Assembly (NCBI RefSeq): GCF_900142575.1 | Contig: NZ_FRBI01000020.1 | Span: 1 to 64,000 of the forward strand | Length of the DNA stretch: 64,000 nt | DNA from: Actinacidiphila paucisporea | Lineage (GTDB): Bacteria; Actinomycetota; Actinomycetes; Streptomycetales; Streptomycetaceae | Reading direction: 5' to 3' | Part shown: positions 1 to 9,300 of the stretch, piece by piece | How the letters are laid out: each line of letters starts with the position of its first letter | How positions within the stretch are numbered: position 1 is the stretch's first letter | Notes under the pieces: generated by a model | The model's database searches: none | What the model was told of the DNA's origin: nothing | What the model saw: the letters and a program-made list of their open reading frames with translations, nothing else | Translations under genes and position numbers: made by a program

Positions 1-1
1 C

Positions 2-3000
2 ACCCACAACACCCCCATCAACTGGACCACCCACTTCACCAACACACCCACCACCGACCTCCCCACCTACCCCTTCCAAACCACCCACTACTGGGCCAAG
101 TTGTCGGCCGGGAGCGGTGATCCGAGCGGGTTGGGTCAGCAGGCGGCGAACCACCCGTTCCTCGGGGCGTCGGTGCACCTGCCGGACGGGGCGGCACTTT
201 TCACCGGGAGGATCTCCCTCGCGGACCACCCGTGGCTCGCCGACCACGCCGTCGGCGAGACCGTGCTGCTGCCCGGCACCGCATTCGTCGAACTCGCCCT
301 GCACGCAGGTGAAGGGACCGCGCACCAGGCGGTCGAGGAGCTGACGCTCGAAGCGCCGCTCGTTCTGCTTCCGGGCCAGGCGATCCAGCTTCAGGTCACG
401 TTGGGCGCACCTGACGACGCCGACCGCCGTACCCTCACCGTCCACTCCCGGCCGGAGCCGGGCGCGGGCGCGGCTCATGACGACCCCGACGCCACCGCCT
501 GGACCCGGCACGCCACCGGCACCCTCACCACCACCCAGGCGCCCGAGCCCCCGCTGACGCCGGCCGACGCCGCCTGGCCGCCCCCCGGCGCCACCCCGAT
601 CGACCTCGCCGACGCCTACGACACCCTCGCCGACCAGGGCTACACCTACGGCCCGGCATTCCAGAACCTCACCGCGGCCTGGCAGGACGGCGACGACCTC
701 TACGCGGAGATCGGGCTCGCCGCGGACCAGCAGGCCCAGGGCGCGCGCTTCGGAGTGCACCCGGCGCTGCTGGACGCGGCGCTGCATCCGGTGGCGCTGG
801 CGGCGCAGGCGCAGGCGCGGCTGCCGTTCGCGTGGAGCGGGGTGCGGGTGCACGCCACCGGCGCCACGGCCGCCCGCGTCCACCTGACGCGTACCGGCGA
901 GGACTCCCTCGCGGTCGAGCTGGCGGACGCGGCCGGGCAGGCGGTGGCCACCGTGGAGCGGCTGACGACGCGCGTGCTGGATGCCGCGCAGGTCGCGGCG
1001 ATCGGACGGCAGCCGGTGGAGGGCCTGTACGTCGAGGCGTGGGCGCCGCTGGCGGTCGAGGCCGCCGGTGCGGCGCCGGCGGACAGCTCGCGATGGGGTG
1101 TGCTGGGCGAGCCCGGGGAGTGGGCGCCGGGGCCGGTGTACGCCGACCTGGCCGCGGTGCCCGACGCCGACGGCCGGCCCGAGGCGCTGGTGCACTTCCT
1201 TCCCGCCACCGCCGGCGACTCCACCACCGCCGGCGACTCCGCCCCCGGCGACAAACCCGCAACCGCCACCCGCGACCACCTCGACGTCCCGGGCCGGGCG
1301 CACGCGGCGGCCGAGCGTACGTTGCTGTTCCTGCAGTCCTGGCTTGCCGACGACCGCCTGCTGGACGTCCATCTGGTGCTGGTCACCCGTGGCGCGGCCG
1401 CGGTCGGACCGGGCGATGACCCCGACCTCGTGCAGGCCACCGTGACCGGCCTGGTCCGGACGGCGCAGAGCGAGTTCCCGCAGCGGATCACGCTGGTCGA
1501 CAGCGACGGCACGGCGGAGTCGGGACAGGCCCTCGCGCGGGTGGTCGCGGCGGCCCGCGCGGCCGACGAGCCGTATGCCGCGGTTCGCGCGGGTACGGCG
1601 TACGCGCTACGGCTGACGCGGCACGTCGCGGCGCCGGACGACGGGGCGACCGTGCCCAGCGGCCATCCGGAGGGCACCACCCTGATCACCGGCGGCACCG
1701 GCGTGCTGGCCGGACTCACCGCCCTTCACCTCGCCGAGCACCACGGCCACCGCCACTTCCTCCTCGCCAGCCGATCCGGCCCGCAGTCCCCCGCCGCGAC
1801 GGAACTCACCACCGCCCTGGCCCACTTCGACGCCACAGCCACCGTCGCCGCCGCCGACACCGCCGACCCCGACCAACTCGCCACCCTGCTCGCCGGCATC
1901 CCCGACGAGCACCCCCTCACCACCGTCATCCACGCCGCCGGCACCCTCAACGACGCCACCCTCACCACCCTCACCCCCGAACAACTGCACGCCACCCTCA
2001 CCCCGAAAATCGACACCGCCTACCACCTCCACACCGCCGACCTCCCCCACCTCCAGCACTACGTCCTCTACTCCTCAGCCGCCGCCACCCTCGCCAACCC
2101 CGGCCAAGCCAACTACAACGCCGCCAACAGCTTCCTCGACGCACTCGCCCACCACCGCCACACCCACCACCAACCCGCCACCAGCCTCGCCTGGGGCCTG
2201 TGGGAACAGACCAGCTCCCTCACCGGCACCCTGGACACCGGGCAGCGCCGGCGGCTCACCCGGCAGGGGCTCCAGCCCCTCACCACCCCGCACGCCCTCT
2301 CCCTCCTCGACACAGCCCTCGCCGCACCCGATCCGGTGCTGCTGCCGGTCAGTCTCGACGCTCGGGCGCTGCGGGCGCTGTCGCCGACGCCCGCGCTGCT
2401 GCGGCAGCTGGTGCGGCGGGCGGCGCGACGGGGGCCGGACGGATCGTCGCGGCCCGCGGCACTGGCGGGTCTGCCGCCGGAGGAGCAGCGGCGCGAGGTG
2501 ACGCAGTTGGTACGCGGCACGGTCGCCGCGGTGCTGGGGCACGCGGATCCGTCGGCGGTCGACACGGCACGGCCTTTCAAGGAGCTGGGGTTCGACTCGC
2601 TCACCGGGGTCGAGTTGCGCAACCGGCTGGACGCGGCGACCGGGCTGCGGATGCCGGCGACGCTGGTGTTCGACCAGCCGACCCCGTCAGCGGTGATCGA
2701 GTTCGTGCTGGGACGGCTGGCCGACTCCCGGCCGGGCCCGGCGGCGCAGCTTTTCGCGGAGCTCGACCGGGTGGACGCCGCGATCGCCGGGTTCGACGCG
2801 GTCGACGAGGCGGCGCGGGAGAAGGCCCTGTCCCGGGTGCGCGGCATCCTGTGGAGCCTGGAGGCGGCCGCGGGCGGCGGCGCTGCCGACGGGGCCGACA
2901 TCGGTGGCGGCACGAACGGCGCCGACATCAGCACGGCGACCGCTGAGGACCTGCTGGACCTGATCGACCGCGAGTTCGACCTCGGCGGCTCGGCTTCGGA

Positions 3001-3010
3001 GGGCGCGTGA
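2..3010 (+). CDS. Type I modular PKS, 3' part (post-AT linker-DH-KR-ACP-docking), 5' end outside window
   Basis: The reading frame is open from base 2, so this is the C-terminal 1002 residues of a longer PKS. It begins in the post-AT linker (DLPTYPFQTTHYW, bases 59-97). A dehydratase follows with the HxxxGxxxxP motif (ADHAVGETVLLPG) and the second catalytic Asp in HPALLDAALH. The ketoreductase has TGGTGVLAGL as its nucleotide-binding loop, LND where B-type KRs have LDD, and Ser/Tyr/Asn in YSSAAATLANPGQANYNAAN, so it is probably active. The ACP carries GFDSL (Ser codon at 2597), and an acidic helical C-terminal docking tail ends the protein. The last module thus builds an alpha,beta-unsaturated unit and hands it to another PKS polypeptide, plausibly the N-terminally docked PKS at 6332. 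AT specificity cannot be read. The KR stretch uses unusually C-rich His/Thr codons compared with its flanks. Confidence 0.95.
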   Translation, partial: THNTPINWTTHFTNTPTTDLPTYPFQTTHYWAKLSAGSGDPSGLGQQAANHPFLGASVHLPDGAALFTGRISLADHPWLADHAVGETVLLPGTAFVELALHAGEGTAHQAVEELTLEAPLVLLPGQAIQLQVTLGAPDDADRRTLTVHSRPEPGAGAAHDDPDATAWTRHATGTLTTTQAPEPPLTPADAAWPPPGATPIDLADAYDTLADQGYTYGPAFQNLTAAWQDGDDLYAEIGLAADQQAQGARFGVHPALLDAALHPVALAAQAQARLPFAWSGVRVHATGATAARVHLTRTGEDSLAVELADAAGQAVATVERLTTRVLDAAQVAAIGRQPVEGLYVEAWAPLAVEAAGAAPADSSRWGVLGEPGEWAPGPVYADLAAVPDADGRPEALVHFLPATAGDSTTAGDSAPGDKPATATRDHLDVPGRAHAAAERTLLFLQSWLADDRLLDVHLVLVTRGAAAVGPGDDPDLVQATVTGLVRTAQSEFPQRITLVDSDGTAESGQALARVVAAARAADEPYAAVRAGTAYALRLTRHVAAPDDGATVPSGHPEGTTLITGGTGVLAGLTALHLAEHHGHRHFLLASRSGPQSPAATELTTALAHFDATATVAAADTADPDQLATLLAGIPDEHPLTTVIHAAGTLNDATLTTLTPEQLHATLTPKIDTAYHLHTADLPHLQHYVLYSSAAATLANPGQANYNAANSFLDALAHHRHTHHQPATSLAWGLWEQTSSLTGTLDTGQRRRLTRQGLQPLTTPHALSLLDTALAAPDPVLLPVSLDARALRALSPTPALLRQLVRRAARRGPDGSSRPAALAGLPPEEQRREVTQLVRGTVAAVLGHADPSAVDTARPFKELGFDSLTGVELRNRLDAATGLRMPATLVFDQPTPSAVIEFVLGRLADSRPGPAAQLFAELDRVDAAIAGFDAVDEAAREKALSRVRGILWSLEAAAGGGAADGADIGGGTNGADISTATAEDLLDLIDREFDLGGSASEGA

Positions 3011-3183
3011 GCGGCCCGCAGCCAGGCACTGCGGCCGGACCGCCGGGCGCCGCACAAGGTCTCCGCAAGCCGGGCTTTAGCGCCGGTCATGAGCATGAGG
3101 CGGTACGACCGCGGACTGCCGTCCACAGCGCCGCCGCCCCTCAATCCCACCTCCCTATAGCCGATCTTGCCGAGAGGACCAGG

Positions 3184-5151
3184 ATGTCCGTGCCCGAGGA
3201 GGATGTGTTCGGGTTGCTGCGAGCCGGGCTCGCGGCCGGTGCGTACCCGCGGCTGCGGGGGCTGCTCGCCGGCCTGCGCGACGCCGACCTGCAGCGTGCC
3301 GGCCGGCTGCTGGCGCGGCTCGACCCGGCCGAGGTGCTGCGTGAGCACCCCGGCACGCCGGTGGTGAAGGTCGCCGTCACCGGTCATGGCACGCTGTCCG
3401 CGCTGGTGCCCGCGCTGACCGTGCAGGCGGCCCGGCACGGGCTGCTGCTGCGTCCGCACGTGTCGGCGTTCGACAGCTGGATCTTCGAATTGTCCGATCC
3501 CGGCAGCGGGCTGTACGCGGCCGACGGCGACCTCACGCTGTGCGTGCTCGACCCGTTCGTCGTTTTCGACGAGGTGCCGGTGCCGTGGGGGCCGGCGGAC
3601 GTCGAGCGGGTGCTCGGGGAGAAGCTGGCCACGCTGGAGCGGCTGGTGAAGACCTTCGACGCGGCCGGTCGCGGCGGGGTGCTGGTCCTCAACACGATTC
3701 CGCTGCCTCGCCGTTGGTCCGCGCAGCTGGTGGACCTGCGGTCGCGGGCGGAGCTGGGTGCGGTGTGGCGGGAGGCCAACGCCCGGTTGCTGCGGCTGGC
3801 CGGCGCGTCCGTCGCGGTCGTGGACCTCGACCCGCTGCTGGCGGAGGGGGTGCCGGTCACCGACCCGCGGCTGAGCGCGTACGCCAAGGAGCACCTGTCG
3901 GCGGAGCTGATCGCCGGCTATGCCCGCGAGGTGGTGCACCTGGCCCGCGGCGGAGCCGGGCGGACGAAGAAGGCGCTGGTCGTGGACCTGGACGAGACGC
4001 TGTGGGGCGGGGTGCTCAGCGAGGACGGCGTCGACGGCATCGAGATCGGCGAGGGCTACCGGGGTGAGGCCTTCGCGGCCTTCCAGCGGGTGGTCAAGCA
4101 GATCGGCTCGCAGGGTGTGATCCTGGCCGTGGCCAGCAAGAACGACGCCGAGCCGGTGGCGCAGGCGCTGCGCGAGCGGGACGGCATGGTGCTGCGCGAG
4201 GAGGATTTCGTCCGGGTGACCGCCAACTGGCGGCCCAAGCACGAGAACCTGACCGAGCTGGCCGCCGCGCTGAACATCGGCGTGGACAGCCTGGTCTTCG
4301 CCGACGACAGCCCCTTCGAATGCGGCCTGGTGGGGCGCCAGTTGCCCGATGTGGCGGTGGTGCGGCTGGACGAGGAGCCGGCGCTGCACATCGAACGGCT
4401 GCTGGCCGACGGCTGGTTCGACGTCCGCGAGGTGACGGCGGAGGACCGGGCCCGGACCTCGCGCTACCGCGACGAGCTGGTGCGGGCCGACTTCCGGGAG
4501 GGCTTCACCTCCGTGGACGATTACCTTGCGGAGCTGGACATCCGGGTGGACCTGGCCGTGCCCTCCGACCGGGAGGTGCCGCGGGTGTCGCAACTGACCC
4601 TGCGCACGAACCAGTTCAACCTCACCACCCATCGGTTGCAGCCCGCCGAGGTGAGTGCGTGGATCGCCGACCCGGCCGGGCTGGTGCTGCGCATCGCGTC
4701 CTCCGACAGGTTCGGCGAGAACGGCCTGGTGGGCGCGGTTTTCGCCCGCTGGGAGGAGAAGGTGCTGCGGATCGACAACATCGTGCTGAGCTGCCGGGTG
4801 TTCTCCCGCGGCATCGAGCAGACGTGCCTGGCCGCGGTGCTGGCGCACGCCCGGGCGGAAGGCGCGAGCGCGGTGACGGGCGACTACCGGGCGACGGCGA
4901 AGAACGCGATGGTCCGCGACTTCTACCCGCGGCACGGCTTCGTCCGGCTGGACGACGGCGACGGGTCCGCCGCGTCCTTCCGCCTCGACCTGCACGCCTC
5001 GCCGGACGCGGACGGAACCGGCGGGACCGAGGGGACCGGCGCCGCCGGCGGGACCGGCGGGACCGGGACCGGCGGGACCCGAGCCACCGACGGGACCGGC
5101 TTTCCGGCCCACGTACAGCTGACGACGACACTGAGCGGGGTACCACGATGA
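3184..5151 (+). CDS. FkbH-like HAD-superfamily glyceryl/acyl transfer protein
   Basis: FkbH-family proteins take a phosphorylated C3 unit (usually 1,3-bisphosphoglycerate), remove phosphate and load the acyl group on an ACP. They feed methoxymalonyl, glyceryl, lactyl or tetronate pathways. This 655-residue protein has the HAD motif DLDETLWGG (D268/D270), the downstream DDSPFE acidic motif and the typical C-terminal GNAT-like region (NAMVRDFYPRHGF). I chose ATG 3184 because GAGAGGA lies just upstream; a GTG at 3007 overlapping the PKS stop is the in-frame alternative. The tail after about residue 600 is low-complexity Gly/Thr. The next gene overlaps by ATGA. FkbG/I/J/K homologues for methoxymalonyl-ACP and a discrete glyceryl ACP are not in the window, so the C3 unit and its acceptor are unknown. 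Confidence 0.88.
   Translation: MSVPEEDVFGLLRAGLAAGAYPRLRGLLAGLRDADLQRAGRLLARLDPAEVLREHPGTPVVKVAVTGHGTLSALVPALTVQAARHGLLLRPHVSAFDSWIFELSDPGSGLYAADGDLTLCVLDPFVVFDEVPVPWGPADVERVLGEKLATLERLVKTFDAAGRGGVLVLNTIPLPRRWSAQLVDLRSRAELGAVWREANARLLRLAGASVAVVDLDPLLAEGVPVTDPRLSAYAKEHLSAELIAGYAREVVHLARGGAGRTKKALVVDLDETLWGGVLSEDGVDGIEIGEGYRGEAFAAFQRVVKQIGSQGVILAVASKNDAEPVAQALRERDGMVLREEDFVRVTANWRPKHENLTELAAALNIGVDSLVFADDSPFECGLVGRQLPDVAVVRLDEEPALHIERLLADGWFDVREVTAEDRARTSRYRDELVRADFREGFTSVDDYLAELDIRVDLAVPSDREVPRVSQLTLRTNQFNLTTHRLQPAEVSAWIADPAGLVLRIASSDRFGENGLVGAVFARWEEKVLRIDNIVLSCRVFSRGIEQTCLAAVLAHARAEGASAVTGDYRATAKNAMVRDFYPRHGFVRLDDGDGSAASFRLDLHASPDADGTGGTEGTGAAGGTGGTGTGGTRATDGTGFPAHVQLTTTLSGVPR
5015..5100 (+). 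repeat. Tandem GGGACCGGC-type repeat in FkbH-like coding sequence
   Basis: Degenerate 9-10 bp units built on GGGACCGGC are repeated about eight times and encode a Gly-Thr-rich, probably disordered tail of the FkbH-like protein. The reading frame is kept, so this looks like a slippage-prone low-complexity extension rather than a domain. Confidence 0.7.
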
Positions 5152-6296
5152 CCGAGGGCAGGACGACGGCCGGCAGCGTACCGGCGGCGGGCACCGCCAA
5201 CGATGTGCGGGAGCTGAAGCAGTTCGTCGAAGTGCACGCCAAGGCGCAGCAGTTGAGCCCGCGGACCTATCAGCCGCTGCTGGCGCGGATCACCGGCGAC
5301 GGCGAGGGCACCCCCGGCTCGTGGGTGTACGAGTGGAGCCGGGCGGCGGCGGAGGCCGAGGCGGCCGGCCGGCTGCTGGAGGCCAGCCGCTACTACAACA
5401 TGGCGCGCTTCCCGTTCGTCAACGGCCCGGCCCGCCAGGAGGCGCTGGACCGCTGCGTGGCCGCCTTCGACGCCTGGCGCAGCACCCAGAAGGGCATCGA
5501 GCGGCTGGACGTGGACCTGCCGGCCGGCAGGGTGCGCTGCTGGACCTCGGGGCTGCCCGCGGCCGGTTCCGACGGGAAGCGGCGGCCGCTGCTGCTGGTC
5601 ACCGGCGGCATCGTGAGCGTCAAGGAGCAGTGGGCGCCGATCCTGGTGCAGGCCACCCGGCTGGGGGTGGCGGGCGTGGTCGCCGAGATGCCCGGAGTCG
5701 GCGAGAACACCCTGCCGTACGACGAGGACAGCCCCGCGATGCTGTCGGCGATCCTGGACGCGGTCGGCGAGCGGGCCGACACCGAGCGGACGTACCTGGT
5801 GGCGTTGAGCTTCAGCGGCCACATGGCGCTGCGGGCCGCGGCGGCCGATCCCCGGATCAAGGGGGTGATCACCGCGGGCGTGCCGGTCAGTTCGTTCTTC
5901 TCCGACCGCGACTGGCAGGCGCGGGTGCCGCGGGTGACCGTCGACACGCTGGCGCACCTGCTCGGCACGACCCCGGGCGGCGTCGGCGACCGGGTGGCGG
6001 GCTGGGGCCTGACCGACGGCGAACTGGGCGCGCTGGACGTGCCGGTGGCGTGCCTGTGGAGCCGTCGCGACGAGATCATCCCGTCGGCCGACCCGCAGGC
6101 GCTGCGTCGCTCGGTGCGCCGGCTGGACCTGGTCGACAACGACGACGTGCACGGCTCGCCGTCGCACCTGCTCGAGACGCGGGTGTGGGTGCTGCTGTCA
6201 CTGCTGCGGATGCTCGGCGTACGGGACGTGAAGCGGCTGGTGTTCGGCGCACTGTGGCGTGCGCTGCGGCTGGCCGGCCGGCGGCGCGGGAACTGA
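5148..6296 (+). CDS. FrsA-like alpha/beta hydrolase
   Basis: This 382-residue protein has an N-terminal helical region (about 1-120) and a C-terminal alpha/beta-hydrolase domain. The nucleophile elbow is LSFSGHMAL, where Ser replaces the first Gly of GxSxG (nucleophile S223). The acid is likely in SRRDEIIP and the His in NDDVHGSPSH. The layout matches FrsA/DUF1100-type hydrolases, members of which occur in polyketide clusters as esterases, cyclases or lyases. ATG 5148 overlaps the FkbH-like stop, so the two are translationally coupled and probably act together. Tetronate clusters also pair FkbH-like proteins with an alpha/beta-hydrolase, but those enzymes are not obviously of this subfamily and the other tetronate genes are not seen. 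Substrate unknown. Confidence 0.75.
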   Translation: MTEGRTTAGSVPAAGTANDVRELKQFVEVHAKAQQLSPRTYQPLLARITGDGEGTPGSWVYEWSRAAAEAEAAGRLLEASRYYNMARFPFVNGPARQEALDRCVAAFDAWRSTQKGIERLDVDLPAGRVRCWTSGLPAAGSDGKRRPLLLVTGGIVSVKEQWAPILVQATRLGVAGVVAEMPGVGENTLPYDEDSPAMLSAILDAVGERADTERTYLVALSFSGHMALRAAAADPRIKGVITAGVPVSSFFSDRDWQARVPRVTVDTLAHLLGTTPGGVGDRVAGWGLTDGELGALDVPVACLWSRRDEIIPSADPQALRRSVRRLDLVDNDDVHGSPSHLLETRVWVLLSLLRMLGVRDVKRLVFGALWRALRLAGRRRGN

Positions 6297-6331
6297 CCCG
6301 CGCCGCAGACGGGGAGAGGGTGGGAGTGGGT

Positions 6332-9300
6332 ATGGCGGACGAGGCGAAGCTCGTCGATTACCTCAAGCGGGTCACCGCGGACCTGCGGCGGGCCCGGCAG
6401 CGGGTGCGGGAGTTGGAGGCCGAGCGGACGGACCCGATCGCCGTGGTCGCCATGGGCTGCCGCTACCCGGGCGGGGTGCGCGGGCCCGAGGACCTGTGGC
6501 GGCTGGTGTCCGAGGGCGTGGACGCCATCGGCGGCTTCCCGACCGACCGCGGCTGGGACCTGGACGCGCTGTACGACCCGGACCCGGAGCGGCCCACCAC
6601 GTCGTACACCAGGCGCGGCGGTTTCCTCTACGACGCGGACCGCTTCGACGCCGACTTCTTCGGCATCAGCCCACGCGAGGCGCTGGCCACCGACCCGCAG
6701 CAGCGGCTGCTCCTGGAGGTCGCCTGGGAGACGCTGGAGCGGGCCGGGATCGACCCGGCGGAGCTGCGCGGCAGCGACACCGGGGTGTTCGCCGGGGTGA
6801 TGTACGACGACTACGCCTCCCGCCTGCACCAGGTGCCGGACGAGGTGGCCGGTCTGATCGGGAACGGCAGCGCGCCGAGCGTGGCGTCCGGCCGGATCGC
6901 GTACACCTTCGGCTTCCGCGGCCCCGCGGTGTCGGTGGACACCGCGTGCTCCTCGTCGCTGGTGACGCTGCACCTGGCCGCGCAGGCGCTGCGGGCCGGC
7001 GAGTGCTCGCTCGCGCTGGCCGGCGGCGTCACGGTGATGGCCACGCCGGGGCTGTTCGTGGAGTTCAGCCGGCAGCGCGGGCTGTCGGCGGACGGCCGCT
7101 GCCGGTCCTTCGGGGCCGGCGCGGACGGTGCGGGCTTCTCCGAGGGCGTGGGCCTGCTGCTGCTTGAGCGGCTCTCGGACGCACGCCGCAACGGCCATCC
7201 GGTGCTCGCGCTGCTGCGGGGCAGCGCGGTCAACCAGGACGGCGCGAGCAACGGCCTGACCGCCCCCAACGGCCCCTCCCAGCAGCGGGTGATCCGGCAG
7301 GCGCTGGCCAGCGCGCGGCTGCGCGCCGACCAGATCGACGTGGTGGAGGGGCACGGCACCGGCACGTCGCTGGGCGACCCGGTCGAGGCGCAGGCGGTGC
7401 TCGCCACGTACGGCGCCGACCGGCCTGCCGACCGGCCGCTGCGGCTCGGCTCGGTCAAGTCCAACATCGGGCACACCCAGGCCGCGGCCGGCGCCGCGGG
7501 CGTGATCAAGATGGTGATGGCGATGCGGTACGGGGTACTGCCGCGCACCCTGCACGCCGAGGAGCCCTCGCCGCACGTGGACTGGAGCGCCGGCGCGGTG
7601 GAGCTGCTGACCGAGGAGGTGCCCTGGCCGGGCGGGGCCGAGCCGCGCCGCGCGGCCGTGTCGTCCTTCGGGATCAGCGGCACGAACGCCCATGTGATCC
7701 TGGAGGAGGCGCCGCCGGCCACCGACGGCGGGGACGAGGGCGAGGACGCGGCCGACGGGTCCGCCGCCGAGCCGGCCGAGGTGTTCGCGCCGCCGCTCGC
7801 GCCCTGGGTGCTGTCGGCCCGCACCCCGGATGCGTTGCGGGCGCAGGCGGCGCGGCTGCTGGACGCCGTGGCGGCGCCCGCGGGCGACGGCCACGACCCG
7901 GTCGACGTCGGGCGGGCGCTCGCGTCCACCCGCAGCGCCTTCGAGCACCGTGCGGCGGTCGTCGCCGAGGACGCGGCGGGGCGGTCGGCCGCGCTGGCCG
8001 CGCTGGCCGCCGGCGGCACCGCACCCGGGCTGCTCACCGGTGCAGCCGTCAAGTCGTCCACGACGGCGTACCTCTTCACCGGGCAGGGCAGCCAGCGGGT
8101 CGGAATGGGACGGGAGTTGTACGAGGCCTTCCCCGTCTTCCGTGAGGCGCTGGACGAGGTGCTGGCGGAGTTGGATCCGCTGCTGGAGCGGCCGTTGGCG
8201 CCGCTGCTGTGGGCGGCGCCTGGTTCCGAGGAGGCCGCGCAGCTGGACCGTACGCGCTTCACGCAGCCCGCGCTCTTCGCCGTGGAGACCGCGCTCTACC
8301 GGCTGCTCACCACCCTCCGGCCGGCCCCCGACCTGGTGGCCGGCCACTCGGTCGGCGAGCTGGCCGCCGCCCACGCCGCCGGGATGCTGGACCTGCCGGA
8401 CGCGTGCCGGCTGGTCGCGGCCCGCGGCGCGCTGATGGACGCGCTGCCCGCGGGCGGGCTGATGGCGTCGCTGCGCGCGTCGGAGGCGGAGGTCCTGGAG
8501 TCCCTGGGCTCGGTCGCGGGCCGCATCGGGATCGCCGCGGTCAACGGCGCGCAGTCCACCGTGGTCTCCGGGGACGCCGACGCGGTGGCCGAGGTCACCG
8601 CCCGCTGGCGGCAGCGCGGCCGGCGGGTCAAGCAGCTGCGGGTCAGTCACGCCTTCCACTCCGCGCACATGGACGGCATGCTCGCCGACTTCGAACAGGT
8701 CGCGGCGGAGATACGTTTCCGCGCCCCTTCGATCCCGGTGGTCTCCGGCCTCACCGGCCGGCCCGAGGAGCGGATGGCCACGCCCGCGTACTGGGCCGAG
8801 CAGGTGCGCGGCGCCGTACGCTTCCACGACGCTGTCCGGCACCTCGCCGGCGCGGGCGTGACCGTCTTCGTGGAGGTCGGCCCGGACGTCGCGCTCTCGC
8901 CGATGGCCCAGGAGAGCGGCACCGCGGGCGCCGTCGTCGTCCCGACGCTGCGCCGCGACCGGCCCGAAGCCCGCACGTTGGCGCTGGCGCTGGCCACCCT
9001 GCACGTCAACGGAGTGCCGGTGGACTGGAGTCGCTGGTACGGCACGCCGGGGCCGCGGGCTGCGGCCCGCCATGTGCCGCTGCCGACGTACCCGTTCCGC
9101 CAGGTGCGCTACTGGCTGGACGAGCCCGCCGCGCAGGCCCCGCGGAACCGCTCCGACGACGTCTTCTGGGACGCGGTGACCGCGGGCGACGTCGACGGCG
9201 CCGCGACGGCCCTCGGCCTGGCCGACGGGACCGGCCCCGCCCTCGACACGCTGCTGCCCCAACTCGCCGCGTGGCGGCGCCGCCACACGTGGTGGTACCG

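Noticed and set aside
2113..5112. 999-codon minus-strand open frame opposite the PKS/FkbH genes
   Set aside because: High G+C content opens long antisense frames. Its product is low-complexity Arg/Gly/His-rich, crosses two real genes and shows no domain. The same holds for the frames at 5393-9439 and 31584-35132 on the minus strand.
3184..6296. Complete tetronate or methoxymalonyl-ACP cassette
   Set aside because: Only the FkbH-like protein and an alpha/beta hydrolase are present. No FabH-like enzyme, glyceryl ACP, E2-type acyltransferase, or FkbG/I/J/K homologues were found in the window.
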